Assembly (NCBI GenBank): GCA_027325475.1
Contig: DAIEFO010000066.1
Span: 1 to 6,348, forward strand
Direction: 5' to 3'
From: Desulfobacteraceae bacterium
GTDB lineage: Bacteria; Desulfobacterota; Desulfobacteria; Desulfobacterales; Desulfatirhabdiaceae
Length of the DNA stretch: 6,348 bases
The notes under the pieces are model-generated. The model was not told the origin of the DNA, made no database searches, and saw nothing but the letters and a program-made list of their open reading frames with translations. Shown piece by piece: positions 1-5,515 of this stretch. Numbering within the stretch: the stretch's first letter is position 1; each line of letters starts with the position of its first letter. The position numbers and the translations under genes were made by a program.

Positions 1-205
1 GGTCTTAGAGGACTGGATGGTTCGTGGTAACATTCTAAATGGATATTGATGCTTGCATTTATCAGCCGCATCATATAGAAACAGCAAGTTTGTTAACGAC
101 GCCATCATACATGATTCTGATGCTTTTTCTTCTTAAAGAGATAGAGAAAAAGGCAGATTCAATCTCAACGTACCGGGTATGGCAGTTCGAAGCTCGTTTT
201 AATTG
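1..205. other. region without a supportable gene, upstream of tRNA-Leu
   Basis: No convincing coding region is seen here. Two + frames stay open from the window edge and stop quickly: one at 28-30, the other at 47-49 (reading ...LEDWMVRGNILNGY). Either could be the last residues of a gene entering from the left, but the stretch is too short to identify. An open frame from 39 runs straight into the tRNA and is not credible as a gene. An A/T-rich 8-bp inverted repeat (123-130 with 145-152) has no following T-run, so it is not called a terminator. I could not find a convincing promoter immediately before the tRNA, which may therefore be transcribed from further upstream. Confidence 0.6.
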
Positions 206-293
206 GCCTGGGTGGCGGAACAGGTAGACGCAAGGGACTTAAAATCCCTCGGGGTTTATCCCTGTACGAGTTCGATTCTCGTCCCAGGCACCA
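206..293 (+). tRNA. tRNA-Leu (anticodon UAA)
   Basis: A complete class II tRNA. The 7-bp acceptor stem GCCTGGG (206-212) pairs with CCCAGGC (283-289). These are followed by discriminator A290 and a genomically encoded CCA (291-293). The anticodon arm AGGGA/TCCCT encloses the loop CTTAAAA, with the anticodon TAA at 240-242, which reads UUA leucine codons (and UUG by wobble). There is a long variable arm between the anticodon and T arms, as expected for leucine tRNA, and a GTTCGATTC-type T loop. The encoded CCA is informative because not all bacteria encode it. The strong terminator 80 bp downstream probably ends this transcript. Confidence 0.97.
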
Positions 294-372
294 ATAAAAA
301 CAGATGTTTGATTAGAGTTGCTGGTGGCATAAAAATCATGGTGTTATGAAAATATTCATTTGCCTGGTTTCG

Positions 373-415
373 ATACGATAATACGCTTTTTTTTGTGTAT
401 TATCGTATTTTTTTT
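373..415 (+). terminator. strong rho-independent terminator after tRNA-Leu
   Basis: A perfect 12-bp stem, ATACGATAATAC (373-384) with GTATTATCGTAT (397-408), extends inward by one G-T and one C-G pair (385-386 with 395-396). This leaves a loop of eight T residues (387-394). The stem runs directly into a T-run (408-415). It lies between the tRNA and the membrane-protein gene, so it insulates the two, and the downstream gene must have its own promoter. The stem is unusually A/T-rich and long, and the all-U loop is odd. It has a T-tract on the + strand side only, so it is probably not bidirectional. Confidence 0.9.
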
Positions 416-506
416 ATGGGACTTGAACATGATTTACGGGATATTTTGACGTTATGATTACAGGCTATGTGGATGCCACCCCACCTGGAACAGGTAAAAA
501 CCGTAA

Positions 507-2585
507 ATGAGAAAAGTTGGCACAACACGATCTGTTGCAACAACCGGCTCTGGTTTGGTGAAAACGGCGGCAGGTATCTTGCTGGTGAGTGCAGCGTTAA
601 GCATCATGCACACACTAAGTACGGATTTCTTTTCGTTGCCGCTTTTTTTTTCGTTGTTGCTGGTTTTGGCATCATCAGTCATTCTTGGAATGGTTCTTGT
701 CAATGTATTGAGTTTAAATGAACAAGAACGAATTGATTTCATTCCAGCATTTTTGGTTGGAATGATTGCACTGGCAGTTATTCTCCTGATTCTTGCATTT
801 CTTTCTCCCCTGGGTATGACGGGTAACCTGTTTCTGATTCTCTTCGGTATAGGTATGTTCATTTCGGTTAAATTCGGCCGGAAGACATTGGCTAAATGTC
901 ATGAAGCTGTAAATCAATTATATCTGGATAAAACCGGATTCTGGTCGTTGATCGTTATTCTGATCACATCAGGACTCTGGTCAACCGAAAATCTGGAGGG
1001 ACTGAGCTTTCCATCACTGGGAGCAATAGAGATACATCCATGGATAGATGTTTGTTTGACGGCACGGCAGATTTCTCTTTTTATGAATTCATCGGGCCCT
1101 GGCAGTTTGTCAAACATCTATATGTCGGGTCAGCACATGCCGGTTTATCATTACGGCAGCTATCTAATCACTGCACTATTGGGGTCGTTAAGTGGCGTGA
1201 GTTCATTTTCACTGGCTACGGCGACACTCGCACCCCTTGGTTTTATCTGGACTGGACTGGCAGCCTATACTTTAGGAAAAACTTTTGTAGATCAACGTGC
1301 CGGATTTATGGCTGTTGTTGGGCTATTACTGATTCCGGATGCTTCATATATCGGATTGGGAAACCGCTGGTCTGGATATTTCTTTTTCCAACAGGTTGGA
1401 ATGGGTGGTGCTTATGCGGTATCTGTGCTTGCGATAGCATGGAACTACGCAATTAAGGCAACTCGCAGCAGATCGACAAGCCTGCTGACAGTTTCTTTGG
1501 CGTTGTGTGCGATATCAGCTTTATTTAAAGTAACGATTGCAATTGTCTATGTGATACCATTTCTGATTTTCATAGCTATTTATTTCAGGAAATTCCATTG
1601 GAGCACTCGGATTGGGATGCTGTTGGCAGTGGGAATTGCCTACTGTCTGGTTGTGAACCTAATACGCTGGATACCCAATGCACCAACACTCAGATTTTCA
1701 ACTCAGGGTGCTTATTTGAATCTTTCCACCCTTATTAATCTCTTTGACCTTGACCGGGCTAAATGGTTGACGAATTTGTTGATGATGTCAGATTCCTATT
1801 TTTGGCGAATTCTGATCGGAGTTCCGTTAATTTTAATGACAACATACGGGATATGGATTTTTATCCTGCCGTTTATTCTTGGATATATCTTCAAGACGCA
1901 TTATTCATCTTATCTGGCAGTAATACCTGTGCTAACTATTCTTTCGCATTTAATTATCGCTCTTTGTCTGTCTCCAAATTTGAGTGTTGTAAATGATCCT
2001 TTTGAGATCATACACAAAACATTTGTCTGGCCCTATTTTCTGATTGCAGTCTGTTGTAGTTCAATATTAGGAATTGGCACTTCGGATAAATACTATAAGC
2101 ATTCCGTTACAGGAAAGGCTTTCTTGATTCTATTCCTTGTAATAGGAATTTACAAGGTAGGTATTATGGCAAAAACTGTTCAAACCGGATTTCCCTTAGC
2201 TAAACTTTATACAAAACTCAAGTTTCCAAGAGGATTATATGAAGCTGCAGAGTACATCCGTCTTAATACACCCAAGAATTCAATTGTCCAGTACTCCGGA
2301 AATGATGATTATTGTACAATAGCAGGATTTAGCGAACGATACACATATGTACTTCATCTGATTGTGAATAGAGGCGGGTTATCGGAGGTTGAAAAACATC
2401 GTTTTATAACTGTAGAAAATATTTTGAATCAGCAAGACATCTCTGTGGTGAGAAAAATGGCTGAAACCGTGGGTATTGATTGGTTCATTGTCGGCAATCA
2501 AAGAAAATTTCATTGGCAAAATCAGGCGAATGCCGCTCCTGTTTTTCAATATGACGGTTTTCGAGTTTATGATATGAAAGGGTAA
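507..2585 (+). CDS. polytopic membrane protein, probable GT-C-like glycosyltransferase
   Basis: A 692-residue integral membrane protein with about 13 hydrophobic segments (roughly residues 21-38, 43-70, 78-121, 145-160, 215-257, 264-277, 295-315, 325-357, 367-385, 433-462, 469-489, 505-522 and 536-553). A soluble tail follows from about 560. A long loop at about 161-213 carries acidic and aromatic residues (E175, H177-P-W, D181) and leads into an HMPVYHYGSY motif (210-219). The tail has the AAEYIRLNTPKNSIV type of sequence (580-594) and ends in a WFIVGN strand. This layout is typical of GT-C enzymes, which use polyprenyl-phosphate sugars on the outer face of the membrane, so I infer an envelope or polysaccharide role. 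No specific family or substrate is recognised. The start is fixed on the upstream side by an in-frame TAA at 504-506. The Shine-Dalgarno is weak (CAGG at 491-494), so GTG 558 or TTG 555 remain possible. The gene is visibly A/T-richer than mscS and stands alone. Confidence 0.85.
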   Translation: MRKVGTTRSVATTGSGLVKTAAGILLVSAALSIMHTLSTDFFSLPLFFSLLLVLASSVILGMVLVNVLSLNEQERIDFIPAFLVGMIALAVILLILAFLSPLGMTGNLFLILFGIGMFISVKFGRKTLAKCHEAVNQLYLDKTGFWSLIVILITSGLWSTENLEGLSFPSLGAIEIHPWIDVCLTARQISLFMNSSGPGSLSNIYMSGQHMPVYHYGSYLITALLGSLSGVSSFSLATATLAPLGFIWTGLAAYTLGKTFVDQRAGFMAVVGLLLIPDASYIGLGNRWSGYFFFQQVGMGGAYAVSVLAIAWNYAIKATRSRSTSLLTVSLALCAISALFKVTIAIVYVIPFLIFIAIYFRKFHWSTRIGMLLAVGIAYCLVVNLIRWIPNAPTLRFSTQGAYLNLSTLINLFDLDRAKWLTNLLMMSDSYFWRILIGVPLILMTTYGIWIFILPFILGYIFKTHYSSYLAVIPVLTILSHLIIALCLSPNLSVVNDPFEIIHKTFVWPYFLIAVCCSSILGIGTSDKYYKHSVTGKAFLILFLVIGIYKVGIMAKTVQTGFPLAKLYTKLKFPRGLYEAAEYIRLNTPKNSIVQYSGNDDYCTIAGFSERYTYVLHLIVNRGGLSEVEKHRFITVENILNQQDISVVRKMAETVGIDWFIVGNQRKFHWQNQANAAPVFQYDGFRVYDMKG

Positions 2586-2697
2586 ACGGAAAGGGCATAG
2601 GGGAAAGTGCCGATTGTGATCGTTAAAATATAAGCATTAGATATGATCTGCTGTCGTAAATGCAGATATGGATTTTATCAATAAGCTGTCTTGAGTG

Positions 2698-2703
2698 AAG
2701 AGG
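2698..2703 (+). promoter_or_regulatory. ribosome binding site that sets the AAA ATPase start
   Basis: AAGAGG lies five bases before ATG 2709. An in-frame TTG at 2691 would add six residues (MSEEVA), but no comparable site precedes it. I therefore chose ATG 2709. Upstream, a TATGAT hexamer at 2642-2647 resembles a -10 box but lacks a good -35 box. ATCTGC (2646-2651) and GCAGAT (2662-2667) form a 6-bp dyad that could be an operator or a small leader hairpin. Confidence 0.7.
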
Positions 2704-2708
2704 TTGCA

Positions 2709-3791
2709 ATGAAAGATAACTCTCAGGAGGTATTGTCACCGGAAACATGTTCAAAAGAAATTTTTGAACTTACCGGAGCAAAATTTGAACCGGATATTGC
2801 TGCGGACTTGTGGTCCAAGATTTTGAAACACAAATGGTTTCTCTCGGAAAAAGTTGGCAGAGATGTCGGATATCGCGTTGCTTCCATTGATTTTATTGAA
2901 AATATGGAGCAGGCTGTTGATGAATATATGAGCTATCAGCGGATGGATATCCTGAACCAGATGGGGGCGCAGCGTATCGACCGGGAAATCTGGGATACCA
3001 TATCGGATTCTCAGCCGCCCAAGCAATTGGTGCAGCGTCGGATAATCCTGCCTCTGACGGAAGAAAGTCTTTCCAGGAAGCATGGCGTTGTGCCTCCCAA
3101 GGCGATTACATTTTTCGGCCCTCCGGGAACCGGAAAAACACATTTTGCAAAGGCCATAGCCGGCGCTCTTTCCTGGTGGTACATAGAAATTGCTCCCAGT
3201 ATGCTTATGTCGGATGGCATGGAAAAAATCGGCGCCAACTTGCGGGAAGTCATGGAAAGAGCCAGAAATCTTGATGAGGTGGTGCTGTTTATCGATGAGT
3301 TTGATGAGATTGCCAGCAGCCGGGATGCGGCGGACAGGATTGATAAATCCATCACCAACGAATTTTTAAAACAGATCCCATTGCTCAAAAACCAAGGAAA
3401 TAAAATCTTACTGGTTTGTGCCACAAATTACATACGCCAGTTGGATGCCGCCATGCTGCGGCCGGGCAGGTTCGACTGCATCATTCCGGTAGGTGGATTG
3501 GATAAAGATGGCAGAACCACTATTCTTGAACATTACCTTTCCAAACTGAATACCGGGGAAATAGATTTGGATCAGCTTGTGGACCGGGTATCCGGATTTA
3601 CACCTGCCGACATCCAGTATCTGTTCCATCAGGTGGCGCAGTTCGCCTTTGAACAGGAGCTTGCGACTCAAAAAGATTACAGGGTGACGTCGGAAACATT
3701 TGCCCAGATTATTCCCCGGATCACACCGTCATTAAGTGATGATGTGATCAAGGAGTTTGAAAAGGACAGTGTTATCTATTCTCGTATTTAA
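2709..3791 (+). CDS. AAA-family ATPase (classical AAA clade), orphan
   Basis: A 360-residue protein with one AAA module. Walker A is GPPGTGKT (137-144). Walker B is VLFIDE (192-197), with D196 and E197 for magnesium and catalysis. Sensor 1 is N240 in CATNY. The second region of homology is LRPGRFD, with candidate arginine fingers R251 and R254. The C-terminal lid has GFTPADI (296-302). These place it with the Cdc48/FtsH/Vps4-like classical AAA proteins, which work as ring-shaped ATPases. The N-terminal part of about 125 residues contains WFLSEKVGRDVG (43-54). It has no recognised function, though it vaguely recalls a motif I associate with DUF4032 proteins. No membrane segment or protease domain is present. 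Aligned on LREVMERA, the usual aromatic-hydrophobic-Gly pore loop is replaced by GME (170-172), so protein threading is doubtful. The substrate is unknown. There is no operon partner: about 120 bp upstream and 336 bp downstream are non-coding. Confidence 0.93.
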   Translation: MKDNSQEVLSPETCSKEIFELTGAKFEPDIAADLWSKILKHKWFLSEKVGRDVGYRVASIDFIENMEQAVDEYMSYQRMDILNQMGAQRIDREIWDTISDSQPPKQLVQRRIILPLTEESLSRKHGVVPPKAITFFGPPGTGKTHFAKAIAGALSWWYIEIAPSMLMSDGMEKIGANLREVMERARNLDEVVLFIDEFDEIASSRDAADRIDKSITNEFLKQIPLLKNQGNKILLVCATNYIRQLDAAMLRPGRFDCIIPVGGLDKDGRTTILEHYLSKLNTGEIDLDQLVDRVSGFTPADIQYLFHQVAQFAFEQELATQKDYRVTSETFAQIIPRITPSLSDDVIKEFEKDSVIYSRI

Positions 3792-3918
3792 CCTTCGCGT
3801 ATTGAAAGTATGCGCAAATCCGTATTCCACGAAGGAGTTTTGGCGGTATGTGTCATGTTGTCAATGGCGACCTGAAATTGTACTTTATTTGGCGGTTTGA
3901 AAATGTCGAAATTCTCTT

Positions 3919-3948
3919 TTGACTTTACTCCATGAAAATCATTTTAAA
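3919..3948 (+). promoter_or_regulatory. candidate promoter for mscS
   Basis: TTGACT (3919-3924) matches the -35 consensus at five of six positions. It is followed after 18 bases by TTTAAA (3943-3948), which matches the -10 box at four of six. It would give a leader of about 170 bases before mscS. A weaker alternative is TTGCGT (3974-3979), 16 bases, then CTAAAT (3996-4001). Both are by eye only. Confidence 0.25.
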
Positions 3949-4116
3949 ACATCTTTCTCTCCTTTCTTCAATTTTGCGTCCCCTGTCTTTTTTCGCTAAA
4001 TCTCCATATTTCGGACGGCCGCGTAAAATGTTCACAGGCAAAGCGCGCATAAAAGGCAGAAACGATGATACAAAGTTTCATCACTGAATAAACTCGAGAT
4101 CGTACGGAATACCCAA

Positions 4117-4122
4117 GGGAGG
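4117..4122 (+). promoter_or_regulatory. ribosome binding site supporting a TTG start for mscS
   Basis: GGGAGG, within AAGGGAGG, stands five bases before TTG 4128. No in-frame ATG lies nearby: the ATG at 4136 is in another frame. The strong site together with the hydrophobic N-terminus that follows supports initiation at the rare TTG codon, which may reduce the level of this channel. Confidence 0.75.
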
Positions 4123-4127
4123 CGATA

Positions 4128-5174
4128 TTGACTCAATGGCTGCATCAACATCATTTTGTTTACGCCGGACTTATTCTGCTGTTCGGAATCCTGATGGGCT
4201 ACGCTCTGTACCTGATCGTGGTTAAAATCGTCCAGTTGAAATCACCGGCATCTCCCTCTGCAGCCAGGTATCCGGCCATTCAATACATCTGGCTGCCGAT
4301 CATCCTGACAACACTGGCCATTTTCGCCGATGACGCCGTTGAACGGGGCGGACTGAAAACGTATTTCTGGTGGGATGAATTCATTGCAACGTTGCAGTCA
4401 CTGCCTGTGATCGCCTGGACATGGCAAGTAATTGCGATCTGCCGATTCTATTTTTCCCGGCTGACTCATCGGCATACGGATGATGTGAATGTCGTCCACA
4501 ATATGACTCTTGTCAGCAATTTGATTACGATCCTGTTTCTTATCGGAGGCGGCTACGTTCTGCTGCGGGTATGGTCCCTGGATATCAGCCCGCTGCTGAC
4601 ATCCGCAGGTCTTGTGACTGCCATCGGCGCACTGGCTGCAAGAGACGCCTTGTCCGATTTCTTTGGCGGAATCACCATCTTTCTGGATCGGCCTTATCAT
4701 ATTGGTGATTTCGTTGTGCTGACCAGCGGAGAACGCGGGGAAGTGGTCAACATCGGCATTCGCAGCACCCGGCTGCGTACCCGTGACGATGTCCATATAT
4801 CTGTTCCCAACTCAGTGATGATCGGCGCCAAAATCATGAACGAGACCAGCCAGCTTCCACAATACAGAGTCCGTTGTCGTGTGGGCGTCGCCTACGACAG
4901 TGACCTGAACGAAGTTGAGCATGTCCTTCTCAATGCGCTGAAAGACAACCCCTATATTCTTCAAGAACCGATGCCGAGAGTGCGGTACCGGAATTTGGGT
5001 GACTGGGCGGTGGAACTGGAGGTTCTGACCTGGATCAAAGATCCTCGCGACCGGGGAGTAACCCAGGATTTGATTATCCGGGAAATTCATCAGGCGTTTC
5101 GGGAGGGAAAGATTGACATCCCTTACCCTCGAAAGGAGATTACAATCCGGAAAAGTGATGCGGAATATTCTTGA
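4128..5174 (+). CDS. MscS-family small-conductance mechanosensitive channel
   Basis: A 348-residue inner-membrane channel of the MscS superfamily. Such channels open under membrane tension and release ions and small solutes during hypo-osmotic shock. Hydrophobic segments lie at about 10-36, 53-68, 84-108 and 127-150, followed by the pore-lining helix at about 153-183. The family signature is clear: small-residue-rich AGLVTAIGALAARDALSDFFGG (160-181), then the beta domain with DRPYHIGDFV (187-196), GERGEVVNIGIRSTRLRT (201-218) and PNS (227-229). The alpha/beta cytoplasmic domain ends in IDIPYPRKEITI (329-340), the usual family finish. With about five helices it is longer than E. coli MscS (286 residues, three helices) and closer to the YnaI/YbdG-like members. 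The start is TTG with a strong ribosome site. Its stop overlaps a candidate promoter for the downstream K+ permease gene, which suggests a shared osmotic role but separate control. Confidence 0.95.
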   Translation: MTQWLHQHHFVYAGLILLFGILMGYALYLIVVKIVQLKSPASPSAARYPAIQYIWLPIILTTLAIFADDAVERGGLKTYFWWDEFIATLQSLPVIAWTWQVIAICRFYFSRLTHRHTDDVNVVHNMTLVSNLITILFLIGGGYVLLRVWSLDISPLLTSAGLVTAIGALAARDALSDFFGGITIFLDRPYHIGDFVVLTSGERGEVVNIGIRSTRLRTRDDVHISVPNSVMIGAKIMNETSQLPQYRVRCRVGVAYDSDLNEVEHVLLNALKDNPYILQEPMPRVRYRNLGDWAVELEVLTWIKDPRDRGVTQDLIIREIHQAFREGKIDIPYPRKEITIRKSDAEYS

Positions 5175-5199
5175 CAGTATCTGCAAAAAGAATGAAAAT
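5171..5199 (+). promoter_or_regulatory. candidate promoter of the riboswitch/permease transcript, overlapping the mscS stop
   Basis: A perfect -35 hexamer TTGACA (5171-5176) includes the mscS stop codon TGA (5172-5174). After 17 bases comes GAAAAT (5194-5199), which matches TATAAT at four of six positions. Transcription would begin near 5206, about 90 bases before the aptamer. That 90-base stretch contains GCAGATA twice (5238-5244 and 5249-5255, an 11-bp register) but no other recognised element. Since no terminator is seen after mscS, read-through into the leader is also possible. Confidence 0.45.
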
Positions 5200-5293
5200 T
5201 AGCCTGTTGTGGTCGTAATGCGGTGACGGTTCTGCCTGCAGATAAAGCGCAGATATTGCCTTACCGATGATGCGACTCATGACACCATGATAT

Positions 5294-5425
5294 GCAGCCG
5301 AGATTCGTTTTAAACAACGAATGCGGGGGACCCAGGATTTCGGGGCGAATTCCTTTTACGACAAAGGATAGGGTACTTTCAAGCCCAAGCCCGACAGCTA
5401 ACCTCGCAGGCAACTGAAAGGGCAA
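5294..5425 (+). promoter_or_regulatory. c-di-AMP riboswitch aptamer (ydaO/yuaA class)
   Basis: The conserved landmarks of the ydaO/yuaA class appear in the right order. GCCGAGATTCG is at the 5' edge, with a helix ATTCGTT/AACGAAT (5303-5309 with 5316-5322). GCGGGGGACCCA follows (5323-5334), then GGGGCGAATTCC (5342-5353). Next is a hairpin TCCTTT/AAAGGA (5351-5356 with 5363-5368), then TAGGG, then CCCGACAGCTAACCTCGCAGGC (ending at 5411). CTTTCA (5376-5381) can pair with TGAAAG (5415-5420), matching the closing helix of known members. This class binds cyclic di-AMP and in characterised cases switches off K+ and osmolyte transport genes when the ligand is abundant. Here it precedes a terminator and a KimA-like gene, exactly its classical regulon. 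The exact ends are approximate, because the outer P1 helix is short (GCC 5297-5299 with GGC 5409-5411). Confidence 0.92.
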
Positions 5426-5432
5426 CTGACAG
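5409..5432 (+). repeat. 12-nt tandem repeat at the 3' edge of the riboswitch aptamer
   Basis: GGCAACTGAAAG (5409-5420) is followed immediately by GGCAACTGACAG (5421-5432), identical at 11 of 12 positions. The first copy contains the 3' strand of P1 (GGC) and of the TGAAAG helix. The second copy repeats GGC but has C in place of A, which weakens pairing with CTTTCA. It sits between aptamer and terminator. It may offer an alternative pairing register, or it may be a recent slippage duplication. Confidence 0.85.
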
Positions 5433-5442
5433 CGTTTTATCT

Positions 5443-5475
5443 AAAAGCCGCCGGTTTTGCACCGACGGCTTTTTT
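5443..5475 (+). terminator. intrinsic terminator of the c-di-AMP riboswitch
   Basis: AAAAGCCG (5443-5450) pairs with CGGCTTTT (5466-5473), and CGGT (5452-5455) pairs with ACCG (5461-5464) across a single C/A mismatch (5451/5465). The loop is five bases, and the structure ends in six T residues (5470-5475). It stands 40 bases before the permease start, so it acts as the expression platform. Termination when c-di-AMP is bound is inferred from characterised ydaO members. A weak competing hairpin is possible: GC and TTTT of 5432-5438 with AAAAGC at 5443-5448, with one bulged G. It would occupy the 5' arm of the terminator. Confidence 0.9.
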
Positions 5476-5506
5476 GCGTTCAAATCCTGTGAAATTTTCG
5501 CTTTTT

Positions 5507-5511
5507 GGAGG
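5507..5511 (+). promoter_or_regulatory. ribosome binding site of the KimA-like gene
   Basis: GGAGG lies four bases before ATG 5516. It is downstream of the terminator and not obviously sequestered by it, which suggests that control acts on transcription rather than on translation. Confidence 0.8.
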
Positions 5512-5515
5512 TTTT

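Larger units (their letters stand above)
3792..4127. other. intergenic spacer with pyrimidine-rich tract and doubtful micro-ORF
   Basis: A 336-bp spacer with no convincing gene. A short hairpin (GCGTAT 3797-3802 with ATGCGC 3810-3815) follows the ATPase stop but has no T-run. A GAAGGAG site (3831-3837) precedes an ATG at 3848 that encodes only 24 residues (MCHVVNGDLKLYF..., stop 3920-3922) with a long spacing of 10 bases. It could be a small peptide or decay debris. From about 3950 to 3995 the + strand is strongly pyrimidine-rich. TTTGGCGGT occurs twice (3839-3847 with one mismatch, and 3888-3898). The final part, 4000-4127, is the mscS leader. Confidence 0.45.

Noticed and set aside
121..155. 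Inverted repeat CTTTTTCT/AGAAAAAG as a terminator
   Set aside because: The stem is almost all A/T, the loop is 14 bases, and no T-run follows. Such dyads arise easily in A/T-rich DNA.
39..227. Open frame of 62 codons at the left edge
   Set aside because: It runs into the tRNA-Leu gene, has no good ribosome site and no recognisable protein character.
217..496. GGAACAGGTA shared by the tRNA D-arm (217-226) and the start region of the membrane protein gene (487-496), the latter inside ACCTG-GAA-CAGGT
   Set aside because: A 10-base match is expected many times by chance in 6 kb, and the rest of the tRNA is not repeated, so this is not an attachment site. The short dyad is noted, but no regulator can be assigned.
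416..506. TTGACG (446-451) or TTGAAC (423-428) as the promoter of the membrane-protein gene
   Set aside because: Neither has a -10 hexamer at acceptable spacing, so no promoter is called even though the preceding terminator implies one.
458..862. Minus-strand frames opposite the membrane protein, AAA and mscS genes
   Set aside because: They are antisense shadows of well-supported genes, with low-complexity or unnatural composition and no ribosome sites.
2691..2708. TTG 2691 as the start of the AAA ATPase
   Set aside because: ATG 2709 has a well-spaced AAGAGG five bases upstream, while TTG 2691 has none.
3848..3922. 24-residue ORF in the ATPase-mscS spacer
   Set aside because: The ribosome site is 10 bases away and the peptide shows no membrane, toxin or leader-peptide character. 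It is mentioned within the spacer entry only.
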